A DNA stretch of 64,000 nucleotides, taken from assembly GCA_002179805.1 (NCBI GenBank), contig NAVB01000054.1, forward strand, positions 1 to 64,000, given 5' to 3'. Every line of letters starts with the position of its first letter. The first letter of the stretch is position 1. The notes under the pieces were generated by a model, which worked only from the letters and a program-made list of their open reading frames with translations, had not been told where the DNA came from and searched no databases. This stretch comes from Acanthamoeba lenticulata (taxonomy: Eukaryota > Discosea > Longamoebia > Acanthamoebidae). Position numbers and translations under genes: made by a program. Shown in pieces: positions 34,484-43,862 of this stretch.

Positions 34484-35890
34484 GTGGCCAAAGGATAAAA
34501 AGGGAATGCGTGTCGACGTGTGTTGTGCCTGTAAGATTTTCTTGGTTCCTTCCCACCCTTCCCACTTCATCCCACAAACTGTCGAAACGATGAGCGACAA
34601 GGGGTTATGCTGGCGTTGTTCTTGCTGTTGTGGTCGGGGGTGCGGTGAGGGTGCCATCACTGTTGATGGGCTACTTCGATTACGATATCAACGTCTCAGG
34701 TGTAGAATAGGTGGGAGGACAGTCTTGAGCTGATCCGACCGTGAAATACCACCACTGAATCAGTGAACCCCAGCCTATGACGCTATCACCTGGCCGCTTC
34801 CCTTTTACTCTGCCGGTTGGTGGGGGCTTGCTCTCGTACGTTTTATTTATTTATTTCTTTGAGGAAAAACTTCATCCCCCCCTTCACTCAAGGGAGCGTT
34901 GTTGGCGGGGTGGTGGACAGCAAACACCAAGGCTCGTAGTGTACAAGAGTGTATTTGCTATGTTCACGAGAGGACAAAAAGGTCTGTACAGAATGTCTCT
35001 CCCTTTTCTCTGTCGCACAGAGTACTACAGGGCTTGTGGTTAAGGGCCCTGACGTCGAGGCACAGGCTTTTTACACGAACGTGGGAGAAGGGAACGGAAC
35101 GTCGTCGTCATGAACCCTCGCCAGCGTGCTGTGGTCCAAGCTGCCGAAGAATGATCCTCCTCGTCTGGGCGGCGAGAGGAAGGCCGAACCAAGTGGCGAG
35201 GACGGAAGGTAGCCCATCTTGAGCAGAGGCAGCGACGAGGAACGATTGCGACGAGCCGCCGCGGGCTGCATCTTCTTCGAGCCCAGCAGGAAGATCATGT
35301 CGCTTTCCATCGTGCTACTCTTTGCGTATGTGTCAAACGGTTGTCGGTTGTCCTCTTACTGCAGGTTTGAATGTGCACAGGCGTGGTGGTCAGGCTGGTG
35401 TTCACGAGAAGTCCGTCAGGCAGGGCGAGGCGAAACGAAGGTTAAACTGAAGGATGTGGTGGAAGCAACGGTAATACAGACAAAGAAGTCGAGAGAAGAG
35501 GTTCGGTTGTGGCACGCCTCTGTTGCTGTAATGTGCTAAAGGCGTGTGCGGTGGCGGGAGGACGAGAAGAGTAAAGTGTCGAGGTGGCGTCAAGTTGCTG
35601 CAAGTTTAGGCGGGTGGGGCGTGGGAAACTGTGACGATGTGCCTGCCAGCCCAAAAGCCAAACCATCCTAACGCACGTGGCGCGCCCAAGCTCCCAGAAT
35701 GTCCACCTCCTGAGGAATGTTCCATCTTAGTAAAAATTTGAGGAATGAATGTTTGGCATTCTTACTGACATGCTTGACAGCAACAACGCAATTGGTCCGT
35801 CCAACATTAATCGAGCCCCTAACACAACAACCGGGTTCGCCTCGCAGCACTGCGGGCGATACAACTTCCACAACCCTGCTCTTCTGCATC
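34484..35890. other. Gene-poor interval with no convincing gene
   Basis: About 1.4 kb between the small membrane protein and the GH16 gene. Hexamers that read as AATAAA on the minus strand lie near 34840-34857, which could mark the 3' end of a minus-strand transcript. The only coding candidate is the weak 79-codon frame at 35071-35310 on that strand. A cysteine-rich 47-codon frame from about 34589 (plus) has no support. The last 150 bp are presumably the promoter of the GH16 gene. Confidence 0.4.
35071..35310 (-). CDS. Possible small Ser/Pro-rich protein (uncertain)
   Basis: An ATG at 35310 opens 79 codons (MESDMIFLLGSKKMQPAAAR ... ending PSPTFV). Codon use looks like the flanking exons and a minus-strand AATAAA-like cluster lies about 220 bp downstream. 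No domain or family is recognised and no introns are evident. It could be the final exon of a longer minus-strand gene or a chance frame. Confidence 0.3.
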   Translation of the reverse strand: MESDMIFLLGSKKMQPAAARRNRSSSLPLLKMGYLPSSPLGSAFLSPPRRGGSFFGSLDHSTLARVHDDDVPFPSPTFV

Positions 35891-37487
35891 ATGATGCCGC
35901 AACGGTCCGTCTTTGGTTTCCTTCTCCTTCTCTCAGTCGCCGCTGGCGTGGCGAACAGTGGCTACGTGCTCGACTGGGAAGCTCAGGGGGACAACTTCTT
36001 CGACAAGTTCAACTTCATGACAAACAACGATTACTCCCACGGCTTCGTCAACTACGTCAACTACACCACCGCAGTCGGTTCGCCTGCGCGGGATCCCGCT
36101 TTCGCTCCGGAGTTGTTGAGACTAACTTAGCTTTGTGCCTCTTTAGCCCGGAACCTGACCTTTGTCAACTCGAACAAGCAAGTCGTGCTTCAAACCGACA
36201 CCACCAATGTGGTGGCCGAAGGCGCGCGTGGACGCGACTCGGTGCGCATCGAGTCCAAGAAGCTCTTCAACAAGGGACTCTTCCTCGCCGACGTCGAGCA
36301 CATGCCCACCGGATGCGGTACGACAAGAACACGACACTACCTCATCATATAATTTCCCTCTTCTTCATCACCCTTAACCCCTGTTGGACATCACAGGAAC
36401 CTGGCCTGCATGGTGGACGTACAGCCCGATGGGCTGGCCCACCTTTGGTGAAATCGGTATGTCGACCTCGCTGTCCTGCATGAAGACCAAGTCAAAGCTC
36501 TGAGACCTTTGCGCCTGCTCCACTTCATCAGATATCATCGAGGGCGTGCACACCTCGACCGTGGACGCATCCACGCTCCACACCTCAACCGGCTGCGCGA
36601 TGCAGAACGTCGATGTGGCCAGCGTTATGACGGGCAACTACACTACGCCTAACTGCTCCAGCTCCAGCGTACGTCGCGCAGGCCACACCTGAAGATTCTC
36701 TCCAACGAAAACAACTCATCTTTGGTGGCTGTGGTTATCAGGGCTGTGGCGTGCAGGTCAAGTCCAACTCCTACGGCGCTCCCTTCAACGCGGGTCAGGG
36801 CGGCGTTTATGCGATGGGTACAATCCTGCTCACCTGATGCAAAAAAATAAATAAAATAAAATAAAAAATTAATAAATAAAGAAATAAAGAATGAAACACG
36901 AAAAAAACACACAACAAAAAACGGCTTTTGCTCATCCAACAAAAACACAGAGTGGACGTCCTCCTTCATTCGTGTCTGGTTCTTCAACAGGTCCAGCATC
37001 CCCAGGTACGTGACCTCCTACAACATGACCACTGCAACACAAAACGTGCTGACTGATGGATGACGGCATGGCAAACACAGTGATGTGTCGGCCGGAACGC
37101 CGAATCCGACCCGCTGGTCGATGCCCTTTGCCTACTTCCCGCTGGGCACCAACTGTCCAGAGACTCACTTCGCCAATCACACCATCGTCATCAACCTGAC
37201 CTTCTGCGGCGACTGGGCTGGCCCCGTGTGGAGTCAGTTCGCTTCCTGCAGCGCGCAGGCCGCCAACTGCACCACCTTTGTGCGCAACAATCCATCGGTA
37301 CCGCGACCGCCTTCGCCCTTCCCTTGTGTTCTTCAATTACCGCCGATTGTGCTCACTCTACGTCATTCTTGCTGTGCAGGCGTTCAAGGAGGCCTACTGG
37401 CAATTCAACTACGTGCGCACCTACACGTACCAACAGGACGCAAGCGCTGGTGTCAAGCCTGTTGCCTGGCTGTCCGACCTGATTTGA
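35891..37487 (+). CDS. Secreted GH16 endo-beta-glucanase
   Basis: MMPQRSVFGFLLLLSVAAGV is a signal peptide. The mature part starts YVLDWEAQGDNFFDKFNFM. A later exon gives VRIESKKLFNKGLFLADVEH and GTWPAWWTYSPMGWPTFGEI. An intron (phase 1, at about 36457) joins this to DIIEGVHTSTVDASTL, so the spliced catalytic motif is GEIDIIEGV. Both GH16 glutamates (nucleophile and acid/base) are present. Later exons include GCGVQVKSNSYGAPFNAGQG, WTSSFIRVWFFNR, RWSMPFAYFPLGTNCPETHF and INLTFCGDWAGPVWSQ. This layout is typical of eukaryotic laminarinase-like 1,3(1,4)-beta-glucanases. Substrate could be bacterial, algal or self cyst-wall glucan. About eight exons; it converges with the eight-cysteine gene, leaving 118 bp. 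Confidence 0.88.
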
Positions 37488-37605
37488 GAATCACATCGCA
37501 TGATCGTGCAGAGGTGTTTACAAAATTTAATGTAAATTTTTGGCGGGGTCTTATACTATGGCCCAGTATGTGCGGGCGTTGCACGTTTGGTCACGCTGAG
37601 CTTGA

Positions 37606-38339
37606 TTACCAGCGATCGCAGGCAGGGTAGCAGTTGGAGGAGTCGGGGCAGTAATCACCGGCGCTGGGGTAGACGCCGTAGGCATCAGGCAGGCACTTGT
37701 GGCCATCGGCGTACTTGACGCCCACGGAGGTAGACACGGGGTAGCAGCTGAACTGATCAGGGTAGTAGAAGCCGTTGGCGATCCAACGCGGGCAGCATCC
37801 TTGGGCGTCGGGCTGCTGGCCGTTGGCACACTTGTGGTCCTTGGTGGTAGTCTTGGGTGGGTAGTACTCCTTGGTGGTCTTGTAGTCCTCCGTTGTGGTC
37901 TTGGGCGGGTAGTGCTGGGTGGTAGTCTTCTGCTCGCTGGTGGTCTTGGGCGGGTAGTACTGCGTAGTGGTCTTCTCCTCGCTGGTCGTCTTGGGTGGGT
38001 AGTACTCCTTGGTGGTGGTCTTGTAGTCCTCCGTCGTGGTGTGGGGCGGGTAGTGATCCTCAGTCGTGGTCTTCGGGGGGTAGTGCTCATGGGTGGTGGT
38101 CTTCCAGTCCTTGGTCGTGGTGGAGGGGCAAGACGGCTTATCTCCCTTGCACACCTTGACGCACTTCCAGTAGCACTTGGACTCGTCATCATCGTCGGAC
38201 TGACAAGCTGGTTTCGGTCAGAAAAAACGTCAACAAGCGAATCGAAGCAGAAAGCGGGGAAGGAGCACTCAGTACCTCGCACTGAGCTGATGAAGACCAA
38301 AGCCAGAAGGCCGAACAGGACGATCACCGAGAGCTTCAT
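37606..38339 (-). CDS. Secreted Thr/Lys/His-rich protein with eight-cysteine C-terminal domain
   Basis: Exon 1 encodes a signal peptide (MKLSVIVLFGLLALVFISSV). A phase-1 intron (about 38212-38276) leads to ACQSDDDDESKCYWKCVKVC, a five-cysteine N-terminal block. The middle is a repeat of units such as YYPPKTTSEEKTTTQ and HYPPKTTTEDYKTT, about ten copies. The C-terminal 75 residues (CANGQQPDAQGCCPRWIANG ... ending NCYPACDRW) contain eight cysteines, including a CC pair. Secreted proteins with eight-Cys domains and Thr/Lys/His-rich spacers are known from the Acanthamoeba cyst wall (Leo lectins). The resemblance here is by composition and cysteine count only. A cellulose- or wall-binding role is inferred, not shown. 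Confidence 0.75.
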
Positions 38340-38545
38340 TCTGTCTGCTAGAATAGTAGCTTGTTTGGTTGTGTTGGCTGTTTAGCTGCTGATGAGGCTT
38401 TGATCCCGGCCATTTTAAAGAAGGTTCTCCCGAGGCCGGTGCATCAACACACCAAACAATAAAACACCTTGGTGATTCAAAACACACCAACATGGTGTCG
38501 ATTTCAAAGCTCCAGTGTGAAAGGGCACGCATCCATGACGCTTCT

Positions 38546-38634
38546 CTCGAATTCCGCAAACAGTGATTCCGTTCCTGCTGTACAGTTGTTGCCAACAGGG
38601 CGTATCCGCGCGCCTGTTGCTTTCAGGCCTGAGC
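38546..38634 (+). repeat. 89 bp dispersed repeat, copy 1
   Basis: Starts CTCGAATTCCGCAAACAGTG and ends TTTCAGGCCTGAGC. Hand alignment to 52697-52785 gives 85 of 89 identical bases, all differences lying within 15 bp, and the match stops abruptly at both ends. Here it lies upstream of the eight-cysteine gene in non-coding sequence. Confidence 0.9.
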
Positions 38635-38730
38635 ATTTTTTGAACAGTCTTGACTGTCTTCAATAAGCACAATAAAAGCTAATGGAGATAAAAAAGGAAA
38701 AGCAATTAGAACTACTCCAACCCACTTCTT

Positions 38731-39500
38731 TTGCCCTCACACCACCCTTTACCCAAAAGTTGGATGCATTTTAATCATTGTTACACCATGTACTTAGCTG
38801 GCCTGATCAATCATTTTACTGGCAAGAATCTTTATTGGCATCCTCAACATGCTTGGCTAAAAGACTCCAACTTCATCATTACCACCCTTTTCAACCACCT
38901 TCACTTTCATTTTTCCAAAGCTCATGTTTAGGTTTCTTCCCACAGGAATCTTCAATATGCAATGCATTTCACCATGACCCCTGGGTTCTGGGTGGCCATT
39001 CACCCTGATGAAAGTGAGGCAAACTGTTTTCAAGACCTTTGGATTGGCAAAATTCTTGAAGTTCACCACCAGAATTTGCTTGTCCACTGGTGGGAGAAAA
39101 AACATGAAACTAACCAACACACACAACTCCCACACAATACTTTCCTTTCTTGTGGCTTCAACTTTGACCCAGAAGTTGGAGTTGAGCCAGAGACCATCCA
39201 CTTGATTTATCAGAATTATTGATGTTGACAACTTTTTTTTTAATAAATCTTCTTTTTTTTTCTTTTTTCATCTTGTTGCACACAATTTTATTTCATGTTT
39301 TTTGCATTTTTTGTACAAATTTCATTTTTTTAGTTCAGAATCTGTACATTTTTCAGGCATGGTCAAAAAACCAGGCAGTGCCTCTTTTTTCTGAACACCT
39401 GGTTCAATTCCACTGTGCTCCTGGCCAGTGGGTGGCCATTCATCTTGATGACCATGAAGCCACAGAAGACTTTTGGCTTGCCAAAATCTTTTAAGTGCAA
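38731..39500 (+). other. AT-rich remnant with two related motif copies
   Basis: Two plus-strand open frames carry related peptides: FTMTPGFWVAIHPDESEANC continuing FQDLWIGKILEVHHQNLLVH (38962-39222), and FHCAPGQWVAIHLDDHEATE continuing DFWLAKIF (within 39360-39494). The shared pattern is P-G-x-W-V-A-I-H-x-D-(D/E)-x-E-A...(F/L)W-(I/L)-(G/A)-K-I. It is reminiscent of short SH3-like modules in protist transposon-associated open frames. No transposase, terminal repeats or target duplication were found, so mobile origin is only a possibility. Confidence 0.4.
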
Positions 39501-39594
39501 AGAAAAAGTATCATTGTCATTTTTTTCTGGACATTTTGTTATTACTTCTTATTACCAAACATATTTTCCCACTTGAAAAAAGCAGCCAGCGTGC

Positions 39595-39775
39595 TCTTGT
39601 CGTTGTCATCCTCGTCACTGTAGTCACGTTTCTTCCAGATGTGGCCGTCGCTCTTCTGCGCGTTGGAATCGTCATCCTAGTCGTCGTGGTCGCGCTTCTT
39701 CCTGTTGTGGCCATCGCTCTTCTTCACGTTGTCATCGTCCTTGTCGTCGTGGTCAAGCTTCTTCCCATTACCCCC
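39595..39775 (-). repeat. Imperfect tandem repeat, decayed coding repeat
   Basis: Three diverged units of about 60 bp. Read on the minus strand they encode variants of KKSDGHNRKKRDHDD and DDDN-type segments, but one unit carries an in-frame TAG. This looks like a relic of an exon for an acidic/basic repeat, not a live gene. The plus-strand reading gives only a Val/Leu-rich shadow. Confidence 0.55.
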
Positions 39776-39921
39776 AATGACAGCTTGTGGCACCCTAAGA
39801 CTTTTATGTTTGTGGGTGCTCATTTAGTGAGGGGTGGGAGAACGCCTGTGTGTGGCACCCTCAGGCAAGTCCCACTTGTTTCTATTTTTGTTGAACCTGG
39901 AAAATCACTCAAGATTGCCCA

Positions 39922-42900
39922 TCAAAAGCATACAACCTTCTTAGGGAAGCCACTGATCTCCTCAGAGCCTGACTGAGAGCAGTACCACACATGCAGAAGA
40001 TATTCGCCTGGGCTTGCCAGCACCACCTGGGCCATCGCAATGTTTTTAGCCTCAATCATGGAGATGGCAATGTGGCGTCGAGACTTTGCCTCTCCTGAGC
40101 AGACAAAGACAAGTAGCTCGGAGATATTGAACTGTTGATCAACTCGCCTGGGGGCAATTTTGAGGGTGAAACTGTGCCCCACTCTTGTCACAGATGGTAC
40201 TCCGACGCCAAAGAAACCTGCAGTTCCTTTTCCCCATTAGTTAGTGGGCCTTGCTGTGTTCCGCCAAGAGGACGCACCCTTTGCTAGAAGGTGTTTGGCG
40301 ATGGCTCGCAAGTCTTCTGCATGATCTGCGATACACTGCTGCGCAGCATCCTTGAGGAGCTGGAGATTGTGTGAGTCCGTGGCATCCAGAGGCAATGGCT
40401 GCGTGAGTTCCGGATTGAGACGGAAGTAGGGCACGCCGTCCTGCCTTGCTTTGGTCTGCAGGAGAGAGTAAGCCAGATCGGTGTGGATCACAGGATCAAT
40501 AGGCTTACCTCTGCAGTCTTGTGCACAGCGGCGGTATCGGCAATGAAGGTGGCCAACCGGGAGAGGAGTGAGAAGAGGAACCTGTCTCTTCCAAGATCTG
40601 TGGCCTTTGTCAAACCTGTCCCTAGCGAGACAATGATGTCCACCTTGCCTTGTGGACAGAGTTGGCTGGCTTCGTTCCAAGCGAATTGAGTTGGGTTGTT
40701 GGCCACTAAGCCACCATCTTCAAGCTTGTACTTGCCTATAGAACACTGGCATATTAGAAGTCAAGTTCTGATTCTGGTTGCTGGCTGATGGCGCACCAAT
40801 CTTGAACGGAGCCAAGTACGTCGGAGCGGCGGAGGTGGCTCGAGCTGCTTGCCAGGCATACACGTTACCATTTGAGCCTGCCAACGAGGTGTAATTACGG
40901 AAGAGGTATGGATTCTGGCAATTTGTGGCCACCGTCAGCACCTGTTTGACAAAAGGTCAGATGGCTCGCTCTCACACACGCGGAAGACCGAGGCAAGTAA
41001 TCTGGACCTTAACGGTGCTTGGCTGATTGAGGCGACAGTTCCTCATGTGGTTTTTCAACAACCACAGGAGGCTTGTGTCAACGTAGCGGTAATGGCGGAA
41101 GATGAGAGAGAGAGTCTTGATGATCTCGCCACTGTAGAAGATGTCGGGACCGTAGGTGGCGTAGAAATCTTCCATAAGCTTCAGAGGGAGCCCACAGTGG
41201 CCCACCCCCAGGGCAATAATTCCGCCAGTGCTGGTACCAGCTATGAAATCAAACAGGTCGGCCACCTGCATGGAATACGTGGTGAGGCCTCATCCAAACG
41301 GAACAACTTCTACTGTTAAACGGAAATAATGGTTCAGAGTACCTGGCTTGATGTCACACGCTCAATCTCGTTGAGAAGGTATATTTCCAACAGCCCTCGA
41401 ATTCCTCCGCCGTCCAAGGACAGCACTCTGGGGGTAAAGAAGGGCACTTCGCCTGAATTGGAGATTCATTAGTCTCACATCCACTGGCCACACCAAGTGT
41501 GAGGACAAAAAAGGCACCTGAGCTTGTTTGCCAGCGCCCGCACGCTGGACAAGGCACCAGCTTGAGTTCGTCGCTGGAGATGTTGGTGCAGCACTCATGG
41601 CACAGTTGATGGCCGCACCATAGAGACTTGAGAGAGAACTTCATTTCGTTAAGCACGGTGGGCTTGCTGTGTAGGCACAGGCAGCAGCGTTTGTCCAGCT
41701 CGCGGGCGTAGGCCAGGTTGTACTTGCGCCGGATCACACCCCATAGATCGAGCAACTTTTGGTAGAGCCGCCGGACCGGAAAGTGCTGTCGTGGAGGGTG
41801 CAATCTCAGATAAGCTAACATCAATTTGACATAACTAAAGACCTTTTTGGTCTCGGACCTTGTAATCAGCGCACAACCTGGCATACTGTTCATGAAGCAG
41901 AAGAGCTGAAAGTCCCTTGGTCGCAGCAGCTTTCTTGAATCTCTCTTTGGTGTCCGGGTCGTTCCTCCACCTCAATGCGTTCCCTGATAAGGTAGTGCGT
42001 GTGAGCATCAAGTGATTTAGCAATTCTATGCAGTACCTGTAAGCTCAATCATTGCTCGATGTTGATCATGTCCGGACCTGAGCTGCACACAAGTGTGCTT
42101 CTTCCCCTTCACGCTCTTGCAGGAGCCACAGGGGGCTAGTTGCTCTATTCGCTCAAGCAATTTCTCAAGTTCCTACCAAAAAGGCAAAAACTCAAAGTCA
42201 TCAGGAGCTTCTTGCAAGAGAGACAATTGGTTGTGTTGTACCACTTGAGGGTCGCCTGGATAGATGTTTGACAAAATGGCAAGAAATTCAGCTGCATGTG
42301 GACGGCAGCCGAAGAAGTCGTCCGCTTGGCGAGCCGAACACCCATAGATGATCCGGAACAGCTGTTCACTGTGGTCAAAAGAGGAGTCAGGCGAACATTC
42401 ATATCATTTAATGCACAGTCAGCAAAAAGGGGTGGGTCTACGCTAGGGACAAGCTGCAGTCGTCCAGTTCAGTCCCTTGGGCAGTGAGGCATAAGGAGCT
42501 CACGTGAGCGTCATGTAGGTTTTCTATCACCTCTTGGACGCTGGTCAACCAAGCAGTGCCAGAAATTGAACAGTTGAACGTCTGCTTGTGCTGGTGGTGC
42601 GCCCTTACGAGCTGGGGAAGAAGCTCCTGTAGACATTACGATATATCAGCCTCAAAAGCGAACAGGGCGGGGATATTTGAGAACACATGCCGAGAGTAGC
42701 GTAAGCTGTGCTTGAAAGTTGGGCATTTCCTGGTAGGGGAGCTCGATGCACTTGACTTGGTGAAAGCAGTCGCTGAGTAGGCCATCCGGGTCATGGTTGG
42801 TCAAGAACCTCTCGGTGAGTTCCTCCACGGTGCTAAGGTCGTCATTGCTGCTCTTGTTGGCAATGATCAAGAGCGAAGGCTGGGTGGCTAAGCTACCAAC

Positions 42901-43639
42901 CATGCGACCAGCTTGCTTCGCTAGACCAGCTACATTGATGAAGCTCTGATTGACAGCCAAATTCTCAACCGTCACGTACACTAGGACGTCGCTGACTAGG
43001 TACGCCAGCCTGAAGGAGGAACCAAATTAAAAGGAGTGGGTAAATGCGGCCAGGTGGTGATCGGGTATGCATTACCGTGGCATAAAGAAGGACACAGCGG
43101 CGTTGCGTTGCTCCGCGTAGTCTCCTCCTTCCCTCGCCGATTCCTGTTTGTTTGTTTGTTTGTTTGTTTTTTTTTTTTTTTGGTCAGACAAGACGCGCCA
43201 TTAGTGGTGGCCTGGGAAAAGGAAGCAACTGCGTACATCGGCAATGGGACATCCCTTGGCGTTCGTGCCCTCCAAGTCCAGCATCACAACGTCTACTTCA
43301 TTATTGAGGCGTGATGGATAGGCATTTACCCCAGCGGTTGTAGGTTGGAGTGTCACCCCACTCACTTGAGGTTGACGCTGCCTGCAAATAAAACCATTTG
43401 GTGAGGCTAAATGTGCCATGGGTGGTGGGCGGAGTATAAGACCTTTCTTCGCCAAGAAGGCCCAAGATGAAGCTCTTTCCTGCATGTGTATCCCCGAAGA
43501 AGCTTACACACCCGAGGGGTGATTCCTTCACCCAAGACTTCCACTGCGCCCATGCTTCTTCATGGAGAGATAAGCCAAGGTTGGCGAAAAAGGCCAGCTT
43601 CGCTGGTAAGGTGTCCGCCTGCGCTTCGAGTTTTTCCAT
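39922..43639 (-). CDS. P-loop GTPase, RING, patatin phospholipase and Ig-like domain protein
   Basis: The gene has a dozen or more exons. After the start MEKLEAQADTLPAKLAFFAN comes CVSFFGDTHAGKSFILGLLG with the P-loop GDTHAGKS. A phase-1 intron leads to DVVMLDLEGTNAKGCP (G3-like DLEG), then SDVLVYVTVENLAVN and PSLLIIANKSSNDD (G4-like NK). A Cys/His cluster APCGSCKSVKGKKHTC follows. The RING finger is CCLCLHSKPTVLN, then LWCGHQLCHECC and PCPACGRW. The patatin part has VLSLDGGGIRGLLEIYL (oxyanion loop), DFIAGTSTGGIIALGVGH (nucleophile serine in GTSTG) and KYKLEDGGLVANNPTQFAWN (catalytic aspartate in DGG), so the catalytic dyad is intact. The C-terminus (FTLKIAPRR ... ASPGEYLLHVWYC ... EEISGFPKKVV) looks like a filamin-type Ig repeat. 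Unlike its two neighbours it lacks B-boxes. The GTPase most resembles GBP/VLIG-like members by its DxEG motif. Confidence 0.75.
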
Positions 43640-43862
43640 TTGCCTCGCGCCAAAGCTTCCGCTCTCTTTTTATCAGCTCGCCGAGCAACAGTCACTGTGT
43701 GGCCACAGTCACTGTCGCCATGGCAATAGCAATGCCTAGTTACACGATTGCAAGGAAACTAGACTCAGAGCAACTGTAAATCGGCCAAGTCCTCACGTGT
43801 GCGCGGATAGGTTCAAATTTATACGACTGCAAAAAATCTATTTAAGGAAAAATTTGCTGCGC

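Larger units (their letters stand above)
38340..39921. other. Gene-poor tract with repeats and decayed coding fragments
   Basis: About 1.6 kb with no intact gene. It holds the promoter of the eight-cysteine gene, an 89 bp repeat shared with 52.7 kb, an AT-rich stretch with two related open frames (38962-39222 and 39360-39494), and an imperfect tandem repeat at about 39595-39775. Base composition of the 38.65-39.55 kb part is distinctly lower in GC than all flanking genes. Confidence 0.6.

Noticed and set aside
39473..39976. Val/Leu-rich plus-strand frame that looks like a membrane protein
   Set aside because: It is the complement of a decayed charged repeat and the 3' end of the patatin gene; apparent membrane segments come from Asp/His codons read backwards.
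43140..43185. TTTG and T repeats, and similar CAAA repeats near 5184 and 28842, as CRISPR-like or mobile ends
   Set aside because: They are simple microsatellites in introns without spacers or flanking genes; nothing beyond slippage repeats is supported.
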